Notes: generated by a model not told the origin, from the sequence alone. A stretch of 6,322 bases of DNA from Chloroflexota bacterium (GCA_003648125.1 QMOE01000153.1:1-6322), one strand, 5' to 3'. Counted from the first letter of the stretch, positions 1 through 5,798 are shown. A program made the numbers and translations.

Positions 1-34
1 ATATCGAGACCAAGCGGCTTGGGCGAGACCCGCT

Positions 35-97
35 CCCTTCACTTCGACAGGCTCAGTACAAGGGTTTCGATACGCCTTCGGCTACTCAACCAGCGGT
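35..97. repeat. Fragment resembling a dispersed intergenic repeat
   Basis: The segment contains CTTCGACAGGCTCAGTACA followed by TTTCGATACGCCTTCGGCTA and then CTCAACCAGCGG. From memory, both phrases resemble short repeats scattered between genes in several bacterial phyla. CCCTT (35-39) can pair with AAGGG (60-64). The first bases of the window (1-11, atatcgagacc) are a near-perfect reverse complement of 64-74, so the window may start inside a larger fold-back structure. The boundaries are uncertain because the left end may lie outside the window. Confidence 0.4.
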
Positions 98-273
98 CGC
101 TAGCCTTAGGTTGACGCGCATGGATAAGAAACCCGCCCTACAGATTCGCGCCCCGGATTATTGAGATGATATGATTTTTTATCTATCCGTGTTTGTCCGT
201 GTCCAAAATCTTGTCTCATCTGTAAAGAATTTTGGGCCTCAAAGGTTCAGAAGAGTGAAAAAAACATCAAGTC

Positions 274-365
274 TTTGTCATTGCGAGGGCGCTTTTTGCC
301 CGAAGCAATCCCCAAATAACACTATGGAGATTGCTTCGCCGCCTGCAGCGGCTCGCAATGACAAA
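274..365. repeat. 92-bp fold-back (MITE-like) element
   Basis: The outer arms are a perfect 14-bp inverted repeat: TTTGTCATTGCGAG at 274-287 against CTCGCAATGACAAA at 352-365. Inside is a second perfect 10-bp pair, CGAAGCAATC (301-310) and GATTGCTTCG (329-338), which would extend after one mismatch through CCA/TGG. Together they form one long imperfect hairpin. The CATTGCGAG...GAAGCAATC...GATTGCTTC...CTCGCAATG pattern is one I recognise as a widely dispersed, non-coding fold-back repeat of bacterial genomes. No transposase is encoded, so any movement would depend on an enzyme supplied elsewhere. Its right end overlaps a possible -35 box. Confidence 0.8.
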
Positions 366-387
366 AGCGGTGATGATGGGCTATAAT
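358..387 (+). promoter_or_regulatory. Candidate sigma70 promoter at the edge of the fold-back element
   Basis: The -35 candidate ATGACA (358-363) matches five of six consensus positions. The -10 is a perfect TATAAT (382-387), with an 18-bp spacer. The -35 bases are part of the right terminus of the fold-back repeat. The -10 lies within a perfect small palindrome, GGGCTA-TAAT-TAGCCC (378-393). If used, it would give the cohesin operon a leader of about 185 nt. The promoter at 475-503 is closer to the gene and at least as good, so this one may be secondary or unused. Confidence 0.45.
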
Positions 388-474
388 TAGCCCTACTGCT
401 GAAACCTGAGGTCTGAACGCTTACTCCTGTTTTACTTTACAGGCGCATCCGCCGCTAAAGCGCAGTTGACACAC

Positions 475-503
475 TTGACAACTGATTGTTGCCAGACTAC
501 AAT
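475..503 (+). promoter_or_regulatory. Main candidate promoter of the cohesin operon, with overlapping palindromes
   Basis: TTGACA (475-480) is a perfect -35 box. It is followed after 17 bp by TACAAT (498-503), five of six to the -10 consensus, which predicts a transcript start near 510 and a leader of about 69 nt. A second TTGACA sits nine bases upstream (466-471). Two inverted repeats overlap the core: TGACAAC-TGATT-GTTGCCA (476-494, six of seven pairs) touches the -35 box, and CTACA-A-TGTAG (497-507, perfect) covers the -10 box. Their positions fit repressor binding, but no regulator is identified. Confidence 0.65.
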
Positions 504-515
504 GTAGATTATACA

Positions 516-537
516 GGGGTACCAGCTACATTACCCC
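516..537 (+). other. Small hairpin in the operon leader
   Basis: GGGGTA (516-521) can pair with TACCCC (532-537) around a 10-nt loop, just downstream of the predicted transcript start. It is not followed by a T-run and is therefore not an intrinsic terminator. It may stabilise the 5' end of the message or have no function. Confidence 0.3.
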
Positions 538-564
538 CACTTTCTGATAAGATGTAACCCGTGC

Positions 565-570
565 AAGGTG
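565..570 (+). promoter_or_regulatory. Ribosome binding site fixing the start at 579
   Basis: AAGGTG lies eight bases upstream of the ATG at 579. An in-frame GTG at 561 would place this motif inside the coding sequence, so the ATG is preferred. Confidence 0.6.
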
Positions 571-578
571 CGGCGACA

Positions 579-1688
579 ATGATTATTGCGAATCTACCGA
601 AAGGTTTGCGTCCTGCCATTGTTGTACTGTGCCTCGCGCTCGTCGCGATAGCGGGACCGGCCCCGGCACGGAGCGCGCCTGCGACCAGGCTGCGCCTCGA
701 TCCAGCCACAGTTCAGATAGCGACAGGGGAAACGCTGACCCTCGCGCTCTGGGTGGACGACGTCGAGAACCTTCATCGCGTCGAGTTGCACGTGGACTAT
801 GACTGGGCCGGCCTGGAGGTGCAAGACGCCGAGCCTGGCCGCGCGGGTGTGCAAATCGAGCCTGGCCCTATCTTTTGCGCCACCTGTATCCCGCAGAACG
901 AGGTCAGCAGCGGACAGATTCACTTTGTCGCCCAACGAGACTGCGTTGGCGGCCCATTCTCCGGCAGTGGCATCGTGGCCTACATCACCCTCCTGGTCAC
1001 GGCGACCGAGCCGGCCACTTGCACCGTCTCGTTCGATCAGGAGCTGACCCAGCTCTTTGACAGTGAAGGCGCTCCCATAGCCGTAGAGCAATTCAGCGAC
1101 GCGGCGATTGTCCTGCCGCCGCTGGTCACGCTGACCGGCTGGCTCACCCGCGAGGGGTGGAATGGCGACGGGCGCTCGGTGGTCAACGCAGTTCTCTACC
1201 CGATTGCTCCCCCTTATGAACCTATCTCGTGGGGGCGTGCTTGCACCGATGAGCGAGGCAATTTCACGTTAGAGATTGCGGGCCGGTTGCAACCTCCTCC
1301 GGCCGATATTTTACCCTCGGACGACCCGCCCAGCTCAACCACCTGTACATCCCGGTGGGCCTTTGTGCGGCTCGACTTTACCAGCTATCTGAACGAGTGC
1401 TACTGGGAATGTGCCGACGGCGGCGGGCGGGACATCGGCTGGCACGATTTGGAAGGGGGCGACGTGAACGAGGACGGCTGCATCAATATCCTCGACATTG
1501 TGCAAATCATCGGTGGTTTTGGTGAGACAGTAGAGGAACCGTGCTACGTCCCCTGTGCAGAGTGTCCGCCTGGTTCTCTGCCGTCCAACACCGCGCCGCT
1601 ATGCGACATCAATGGTGATTGTAAAATCAACATCTTTGATCTGGCCCAAGCCGCTGGAAATTTTGGCCTGTGCAGCAATTGTCCATAA
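579..1688 (+). CDS. Secreted cohesin-dockerin adaptor protein
   Basis: The 369-residue product starts with a signal peptide (a hydrophobic core at residues 13-26, then APARSA). A cohesin-like beta-sandwich domain follows at about residues 36-180; compare LDPATVQIATGETLTLALWV and VELHVDYDWAGLEV. Residues 182-291 look like a carboxypeptidase-regulatory or Ig-like domain (VTLTGWLTREG, then TDERGNFTLEI). The C-terminus is a two-repeat dockerin: DVNEDGCINILD (295-306) and DINGDCKINIFD (343-354). Asp and Asn fall at the calcium-ligand positions 1, 3, 5, 9 and 12 of each F-hand loop. The second loop has Cys where Gly is usual, and a Cys- and Pro-rich insert widens the gap between repeats to 48 residues. 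Cohesins bind dockerins in cellulosome-type assemblies. One of each on the same chain suggests an adaptor like single-cohesin scaffoldins. No enzyme domain is seen. It is first in a three-gene unit, 17 bp before the next gene. Binding ability is inferred, since cohesin-like folds also occur outside cellulosomes. Confidence 0.85.
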   Translation: MIIANLPKGLRPAIVVLCLALVAIAGPAPARSAPATRLRLDPATVQIATGETLTLALWVDDVENLHRVELHVDYDWAGLEVQDAEPGRAGVQIEPGPIFCATCIPQNEVSSGQIHFVAQRDCVGGPFSGSGIVAYITLLVTATEPATCTVSFDQELTQLFDSEGAPIAVEQFSDAAIVLPPLVTLTGWLTREGWNGDGRSVVNAVLYPIAPPYEPISWGRACTDERGNFTLEIAGRLQPPPADILPSDDPPSSTTCTSRWAFVRLDFTSYLNECYWECADGGGRDIGWHDLEGGDVNEDGCINILDIVQIIGGFGETVEEPCYVPCAECPPGSLPSNTAPLCDINGDCKINIFDLAQAAGNFGLCSNCP

Positions 1689-1705
1689 GGACACGATAGA
1701 AGAAA

Positions 1706-2329
1706 ATGGAATCTAAACCTGGTCGCTCTACAACGATACTACTCATCTGCTTGGGAATTGTCGTCTGGATCACGGGGGCTGCGGCTGCCCAGGGGGGAGC
1801 AAAAATTTTACTCACCCCGGAGACGCTGGCTCTGGCTCCTGGCGATAGCGGAACGCTAGAGATTCGCGTGGAGAACGTCGCCCAGTTGGCGGGGGCGGAG
1901 GTGCATTTGACCTTTGACCCGATACTGCTCGAGATAGTAGACGCCGATACTGAAGTAGAAGGGATACAAATTGCCCATGGGCACTTTTTATCTCCCGATT
2001 TCGTCGTCCAAAATATCGCCGACCCATCCGCCGGCACAATAGATTACGCCATCGTGTGCATGCCTGTAGATAAGGCGGCCGACGGCAGCGGCGTGCTGGC
2101 CCGTGCCACCTTCAATACCCTGATCGAGGGAGAGACCGAGGTCAGAATCCGCAGTACCATTTTGAGCGATATGCAGGGCCAGTCTATCACGGTCGAGACC
2201 GGGCCTGGTGCGGTTGTCACCAGTCACTCTAGCCCATCTCTGGGCGTCTGGGTGATGATCGGACTGGTTACGGTCGCCGTCGCGGCTGGGTTTGTCGTGG
2301 TTGTGTGGCGTGCCGTCAGGGAGCATTAA
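1706..2329 (+). CDS. Membrane-anchored single-cohesin protein
   Basis: The 207-residue product has an N-terminal signal peptide (hydrophobic at 10-27, ending GAAAAQG), one cohesin-like domain at about 33-172, and a C-terminal transmembrane helix (about 180-200). The helix ends in a short basic tail, WRAVREH, the arrangement expected of an extracellular domain held in the cytoplasmic membrane. The cohesin core, GAEVHLTFDPILLEIVDAD, is nearly the same as in the next gene, so the two are close paralogs. There is no dockerin and no linker, so the cohesin would sit close to the membrane. The start codon follows the previous stop by 17 bp. The only purine-rich signals are AAGGA at 1687-1691, rather distant, and AGAAGA just before the start, so initiation may partly depend on coupling. 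The likely role is to present a cohesin receptor at the membrane for a dockerin partner. The partner is unknown, and the upstream gene product is the obvious candidate. Confidence 0.83.
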   Translation: MESKPGRSTTILLICLGIVVWITGAAAAQGGAKILLTPETLALAPGDSGTLEIRVENVAQLAGAEVHLTFDPILLEIVDADTEVEGIQIAHGHFLSPDFVVQNIADPSAGTIDYAIVCMPVDKAADGSGVLARATFNTLIEGETEVRIRSTILSDMQGQSITVETGPGAVVTSHSSPSLGVWVMIGLVTVAVAAGFVVVVWRAVREH

Positions 2330-2348
2330 CTGGCGCACCATCAAAGAG

Positions 2349-2353
2349 AGGAG
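2349..2353 (+). promoter_or_regulatory. Ribosome binding site fixing the start at 2361
   Basis: A perfect AGGAG lies seven bases before the ATG at 2361, which begins a typical signal peptide (MKKLF...). The longer in-frame start at 2292 would overlap the upstream gene and put a non-signal sequence in front, so it is rejected. Confidence 0.85.
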
Positions 2354-2360
2354 AAAAGTC

Positions 2361-3512
2361 ATGAAGAAACTGTTTCCAACAGCACGGTGTTACTGGATCA
2401 GCCTGGCTTTGCTGCTGGCTATGCTGTTTTCCATCCCCGTTGGGCACGGGTTGGCCCAGGATGGTACGACGGTGGTCATCAGCCCACAAAGCAGAGAGGT
2501 AGCCGTGGGAGCTATGACGACAGTGGACATCAGAATCGAGAACGTGAATGGTCTATACGGCGCTGAGGTGCATCTGACTTTTGACCCCTCATTGCTGGAG
2601 GTGGTGGACGCTGACGTAGGCATGAACGGTGTTCAGATTGAGCCTGGCACGTTTCCCAATCCATACTTTACGGCACAGAACGCTGTGGACCAGGACGCTG
2701 GCAAAATTGATTTCGCTGTATCTCAGGGGCCAAACGATTCCCCTGTCAACGGCAGCGGGGTGTTGGCTACGGTCACCTTTAAGGGCAAAGCAGCCGGAAC
2801 TCGGACCGTCAGCTTCGCTAATGCTCTTTTGTCCGATCAGAGCGGTGGTCAGATTAGCGCCAGCACCCAGGATGGAACCATCACCATCACCGAGGAAGAT
2901 ACCCCCACGCCGACGGCCACGCCTGAAGAAGATACCCCGACACCGACTCCTACACCTGAAGACACGCCGACAGCCACTCCTACGTCCGAAAACACGCCGA
3001 CAGCCACTCCTACGTCCGAAAACACGCCGACAGCTACCCCTACGCCCGAGGACACACCGACAGCCACTCCTACAACGGAGGGCACGCCGACCGTTACACC
3101 TACCCCCACCTCCACCCCCTCGGTGACTCCCACCCCACTGCCGGGAAACATCCTCGGCTACCATACCGTGCGGTCGGGGGAGACGCTCTACTGCATTGGG
3201 CGGGCTTACGGAGTGGATCCTTACGCCATCGCCTCCCATAATGGCATACTCAACCCCAACATCATTCACGCCGGAAATGTTTTGGCTATTCCCAACGCGC
3301 CGCGCGTGCTGCCGGCCGGGCGGGTTTGCCCAGCCCAGTTCGGTGATGGCGAGCCGCCTTCCGCCTGCCGCTGGCATCACACCGTCGTCTCGGGGGAGAA
3401 CTTGTACCGCATCTCACTGCACTATGGGGTCAGCATGTGGGCCATTGCCGAGGCTAACAATATCCTCAATCTGAATTACATCCGTGCCGGACAACTGCTC
3501 TGCATTCCGTAG
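2361..3512 (+). CDS. Cohesin protein with Thr/Pro linker and two LysM domains
   Basis: The 383-residue product has a signal peptide (KK near the start, hydrophobic 12-30, cleavage probably after GLA at residue 32). A cohesin-like domain follows at about 36-177, with the core GAEVHLTFDPSLLEVVDAD. Next is a Thr/Pro/Glu linker (179-262) built of ten-residue repeats, then two LysM domains: 267-311 (YHTVRSGETLYCIGRAYGV) and 339-383 (HTVVSGENLYRISLHYGV). LysM binds N-acetylglucosamine-containing glycans such as peptidoglycan, so this protein would hold its cohesin on the cell wall at the end of a flexible stalk. Cysteines at 278, 323, 336 and 381 in the LysM region could form disulfides. The gene follows the membrane-anchored paralog after 31 bp, with a strong ribosome binding site, and is the last of the unit before a stem-loop. 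It has no dockerin and no catalytic domain. Confidence 0.9.
   Translation: MKKLFPTARCYWISLALLLAMLFSIPVGHGLAQDGTTVVISPQSREVAVGAMTTVDIRIENVNGLYGAEVHLTFDPSLLEVVDADVGMNGVQIEPGTFPNPYFTAQNAVDQDAGKIDFAVSQGPNDSPVNGSGVLATVTFKGKAAGTRTVSFANALLSDQSGGQISASTQDGTITITEEDTPTPTATPEEDTPTPTPTPEDTPTATPTSENTPTATPTSENTPTATPTPEDTPTATPTTEGTPTVTPTPTSTPSVTPTPLPGNILGYHTVRSGETLYCIGRAYGVDPYAIASHNGILNPNIIHAGNVLAIPNAPRVLPAGRVCPAQFGDGEPPSACRWHHTVVSGENLYRISLHYGVSMWAIAEANNILNLNYIRAGQLLCIP
2931..3110 (+). repeat. In-frame 30-bp minisatellite encoding the Thr/Pro linker
   Basis: Six units of exactly 30 bp begin at 2931, 2961, 2991, 3021, 3051 and 3081. The first five encode D/N-TPT-A/P-TPT-X-E; the last is divergent. The units at 2961 and 2991 are identical except for their first codon (GAC or AAC). 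The identical run continues into 3021-3035, so a 30-bp period is perfect over about 70 bases. A degenerate 33-bp unit precedes them (2898-2930). Changes in copy number would keep the reading frame and lengthen or shorten the stalk. Extracellular Thr/Pro linkers of this kind are often glycosylated. Confidence 0.9.
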
Positions 3513-3521
3513 CGGCCAACC

Positions 3522-3552
3522 AGGTGCGACGCACTGCAAGTGCGTCGCACCT
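3522..3552 (+). terminator. 14-bp perfect stem closing the cohesin operon
   Basis: AGGTGCGACGCACT (3522-3535) and AGTGCGTCGCACCT (3539-3552) form a perfect 14-bp stem around a GCA triloop, nine bases after the stop codon at 3510-3512. Downstream is only a weak T-rich stretch (TTCATCTT). It is therefore probably a terminator or a 3'-end-stabilising hairpin. It is symmetric enough to act on either strand, and could also be a dispersed palindromic repeat. Confidence 0.65.
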
Positions 3553-3577
3553 TTCATCTTGCATCTTGCCCGCTGTG

Positions 3578-3586
3578 TGCTAAAAT
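3578..3586 (+). promoter_or_regulatory. Extended -10 promoter for a leaderless mRNA
   Basis: TGC-TAAAAT forms an extended -10 element (TGN then TAAAAT, five of six). Its end lies six bases before the ATG at 3593, so transcription should start at or next to the A of the start codon. A poor -35 candidate, TTGCAT (3559-3564), lies 16 bp upstream. No Shine-Dalgarno sequence is present, which agrees with leaderless translation. Confidence 0.6.
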
Positions 3587-3592
3587 CCCCCT

Positions 3593-4753
3593 ATGCGGAA
3601 CCCATTGCGCCTTCCAGTCCTTGTAGCTATTCTCCTTTTGATCTCCCCCCCGACCAGTGCTCAGGAGCCTGACCCGGCCGTTACCTGGCAAGTTCTGGTC
3701 AATCAGGCTCGCCTGGACCAAGGACTGGCTCCCTATGGCTTTTCCAGCCTGCTGACCGCCGCTGCACAGCGTCACGCCGACGACTTGGCAGCTCACCAAA
3801 TCTGGTCTCACACTGGCTCCGATGGCTCCACGCCCAAGCAACGCATCGCAGAAGCGGGCTATGCTGCCTGGACATGGAACAATGGGGAACTGATCGCCGG
3901 AGAGAATTTCTGGACCGGCTATGGCACAATTGATGATGCGATGACCTTTTTTATGGACGACCCTCCCCATCGCAACAACATCCTCGGCACTGCCTACCGC
4001 GAGATTGGCATCGGCGTCGCCACAGACGATGCCGGACGCAACTATTATGTGCTCGACTTTGGCGCGCGCCCCAACGTGCTGCCTATTTTCATCAACGACG
4101 GGGCAGCCAGCACCGATAATCCACAGATCGCGATTCGATTGACCAACGAGGAGGCCCGCCCAGGGGGAGAGGGAGCAGCCTTTATGGGTCAGGCAATCGA
4201 GATTCGCATCAGCAACACGCCCGAGTTCGACGACTTGCCGTGGCAAGCCTGGGGCGCGCTCGTGCCCTGGACTCTGTTGGATACCCCTGGCGAACATGCT
4301 GTCTACGTCCAGTTCCGCGACGCGGCCGGCCGGACTGCTGCTTCGGCAGACACGATCTTACTCGGCGAGGGGACAGTGTCCGCGCCGACGACTGTTCCGC
4401 CCAGTCCCACCCTTGAGCCTACAGCTACCCCCATCCCGCCCAGTCCCACTCCACCCCCGCCGCCCACTGCCACGTCCGCTCCTACTGTCGCTTCCACTCC
4501 AGAACCCGTCCCGATAGTGGAGCCGACTTTCACCCCGCCACAGCCCACCGCTCAGCCGCCGTCTCCCACGCCGCTACCCCCGGCAACCTCTGAGCCTGGT
4601 ATTGCCACGCCGTTCCCCACCTGGACCCCGTTGCCGACCGTAGCCCCCCCGGAAGCCGCCGAGACCCCCCCTCCTCTCCTCTCGCTCGTGGCGCTGCAAG
4701 GGGCCGCTATCATCCTCGGCATTTACCTGGCCCTGCACCGGGGACAAGAGTAG
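3593..4753 (+). CDS. Membrane-anchored CAP/SCP-domain (YkwD-like) protein
   Basis: The 386-residue product has a signal peptide (hydrophobic 8-20, cleavage near TSA at 23). A CAP/SCP domain follows at about 31-158: LVNQARLDQGLAPY, then H61, H73 in SHTGSDGST, E87 in RIAEAGY, E104 in GENF, and H126 in DPPHRNNILGTAYREIGIG. These include the His and Glu residues that line the CAP cavity. Residues about 160-258 form an Ig-like domain (INDGAAST, then ISNTPEF and VYVQFRDAAGRT). A Pro/Thr-rich stalk (about 264-360) leads to a C-terminal transmembrane helix (362-381) with a short HRGQE tail. Bacterial CAP proteins are extracellular. Their biochemical role is mostly unsettled, with proposals including protease, adhesin and lipid binding, so no reaction is assigned. 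The gene appears to have its own promoter after the cohesin operon. It shares the secreted, stalked, surface-bound design of its neighbours but has no cohesin or dockerin. Confidence 0.88.
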   Translation: MRNPLRLPVLVAILLLISPPTSAQEPDPAVTWQVLVNQARLDQGLAPYGFSSLLTAAAQRHADDLAAHQIWSHTGSDGSTPKQRIAEAGYAAWTWNNGELIAGENFWTGYGTIDDAMTFFMDDPPHRNNILGTAYREIGIGVATDDAGRNYYVLDFGARPNVLPIFINDGAASTDNPQIAIRLTNEEARPGGEGAAFMGQAIEIRISNTPEFDDLPWQAWGALVPWTLLDTPGEHAVYVQFRDAAGRTAASADTILLGEGTVSAPTTVPPSPTLEPTATPIPPSPTPPPPPTATSAPTVASTPEPVPIVEPTFTPPQPTAQPPSPTPLPPATSEPGIATPFPTWTPLPTVAPPEAAETPPPLLSLVALQGAAIILGIYLALHRGQE

Positions 4754-4768
4754 CGAAATAGGGCGTAC

Positions 4769-4887
4769 AGCAATTCCTGTTATGGGTGAAAAGTCAGGTC
4801 GTAGCCGCGATTTCGTAATCGCGCAGGGTGCTTTACGTGGGAAAACAGACGCGATTTGGAAATCGCGGCTACAAAACGGGAATTGCT
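4769..4887. repeat. 119-bp fold-back element with paired CGCG hairpins
   Basis: The ends are inverted: AGCAATTCCTGTT (4769-4781) against AACGGGAATTGCT (4875-4887), 12 of 13 pairs. Inside, 4801-4823 and 4850-4872 are inverted copies (21 of 23). Each copy is also a hairpin on its own: CGCGATT-TCGT-AATCGCG (4806-4823) and CGCGATTT-GG-AAATCGCG (4850-4867). With one more base on each side the element is flanked by TA, which would suit a Tc1/mariner-IS630-type target, but this is weak evidence. It separates the CAP gene from murI. No protein is encoded. Confidence 0.8.
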
Positions 4888-4896
4888 CTAGTGCGT

Positions 4897-5784
4897 ATGA
4901 ATGACTCTGCAATGATCGGCGTTTTCGATTCTGGCGTGGGAGGGTTGAGCGTATGGCGCGAGCTTGTGCGCCAACTCCCCCACCAAGATATCATCTACCT
5001 GGCAGACCAGGCTCACGTGCCCTACGGCTCTCGTCAACTGGCCGAGGTGCGGGAGCTATCCGCGGGCGTCACGCGCTTTCTGCTGGCCCAGGGAGCCAGC
5101 ATGATTGTCGTCGCCTGCAACACCGCCTCTGCAGCTTCCCTACATCACCTGCGCCGTCTCTTTCCTGAGGTTCCCTTCGTGGGGATGGAACCGGCCGTCA
5201 AGCCCGCCGTCGAGCGGACCCACAACGGCATCGTGGGCGTGATCGCCACTCAAGCCACCTTTCAGGGAGAACTCTTTGCCAGCCTGATAAAGCGATACGC
5301 GGGCGATGTGCAAGTGCTCACCCAAATTTGCCCAGGGCTGGTGGAGGCAGTAGAAGCCGGCGCATTGGACACTCCCGAGACCGAATCGCTGCTGCGCGAG
5401 TGCCTGAATCCGCTCGTCAAAGCCGGAGCGGACCAACTGGTGCTCGGCTGCACCCACTATCCATTCCTGCGGCTGACCATTGAGCGGATCGTGGGGACAG
5501 GTATGGCGGTGATTGACCCCGCCCCAGCCGTCGCCCGCCAGACGAGGCGGGTGCTGGCCCGGCAGGAGTTGGTGACTGGCTGCAGCGGAGGTGGGCGTTG
5601 GGTGTTCTACACCAGCGGAGACGCGGCCGCCTTTGCCGCGCTGATCGAGCAATTGATTCCTCTCTATGGAACAGGGGCAGATGTGCGAGCAGTGCGCTGG
5701 CGGGCAGGTCGCCTGGACGCAAGCGCTGTGCCATCGTCCGACCATCCGGGCCGCAATTTGCGTACTTTGAGACCTATGGTATAA
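4897..5784 (+). CDS. murI: Glutamate racemase
   Basis: MurI interconverts L- and D-glutamate in the cytoplasm and supplies D-glutamate for the peptidoglycan stem peptide. The 295-residue product has the family hallmarks: IGVFDSGVGGLSV at 7-19 with the active-site Asp-Ser pair (D11, S12), DQAHVPYGSR at 37-46, the first catalytic cysteine C74 in VVACNTASA, and the second, C185, in VLGCTHYPF. The length is slightly above the usual 260-280 because of a poorly conserved C-terminal tail after about residue 265. The start is chosen as ATG 4897. The frame stays open to a GTG at 4828, but that part lies inside the fold-back element. ATG 4912, just before IGVFDSG, is a possible alternative. No good Shine-Dalgarno sequence precedes any of these starts. 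The stop codon falls within the -10 box of the following tRNA gene. Confidence 0.95.
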   Translation: MNDSAMIGVFDSGVGGLSVWRELVRQLPHQDIIYLADQAHVPYGSRQLAEVRELSAGVTRFLLAQGASMIVVACNTASAASLHHLRRLFPEVPFVGMEPAVKPAVERTHNGIVGVIATQATFQGELFASLIKRYAGDVQVLTQICPGLVEAVEAGALDTPETESLLRECLNPLVKAGADQLVLGCTHYPFLRLTIERIVGTGMAVIDPAPAVARQTRRVLARQELVTGCSGGGRWVFYTSGDAAAFAALIEQLIPLYGTGADVRAVRWRAGRLDASAVPSSDHPGRNLRTLRPMV

Positions 5785-5785
5785 T
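5758..5785 (+). promoter_or_regulatory. Promoter of tRNA-Gly overlapping the end of murI
   Basis: The -10 is a perfect TATAAT (5780-5785) with an extended TGG motif (5777-5779). A weak -35 candidate, TTGCGT (5758-5763), lies 16 bp upstream. The predicted transcript start is near 5792, about seven bases before the mature tRNA. The murI stop codon TAA (5782-5784) lies within the -10 box. Confidence 0.75.
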
Positions 5786-5798
5786 ATCGTTGCTTTCA

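Larger units (their letters stand above)
1..578. other. Gene-free intergenic region built of repeat fragments
   Basis: I see no convincing gene in this stretch. The only short forward reading frame (171-386) runs straight through the fold-back element at 274-365 and has no protein-like composition. The left part holds a small hairpin at 10-22 (CCAAG-CGG-CTTGG), a CGAGACC direct repeat (5-11 and 24-30) and a fragment resembling a dispersed bacterial repeat at 35-97. Around 185-211 is a sequence with two near-copies of a tccgtgt motif, of a kind often seen between genes in environmental genomes. The right part (358-578) holds promoter candidates and the leader of the cohesin operon. Confidence 0.7.

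Noticed and set aside
171..386. 71-codon forward frame in the left intergenic region
   Set aside because: Most of it is the fold-back repeat at 274-365; it has no ribosome binding site and no recognisable protein features.
2292..2360. Upstream start for the LysM-cohesin gene
   Set aside because: It would overlap the previous gene and precede the signal peptide. ATG 2361 has a perfect AGGAG at seven bases.
2931..3110. Regularly spaced 30-bp repeats as a possible CRISPR array
   Set aside because: The units are directly adjacent with no spacers, keep the reading frame and encode a Thr/Pro linker.
2589..3380. Long reverse-strand reading frame of 263 codons, with others opposite the Thr/Pro linkers
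   Set aside because: It is rich in Arg, Gly and Cys, as expected for the complement of Thr/Pro codons, and lies opposite a well-supported cohesin-LysM gene.
4828..4896. Upstream GTG start for murI
   Set aside because: These codons mostly lie inside the fold-back element, and MurI homology begins only at about 4915.
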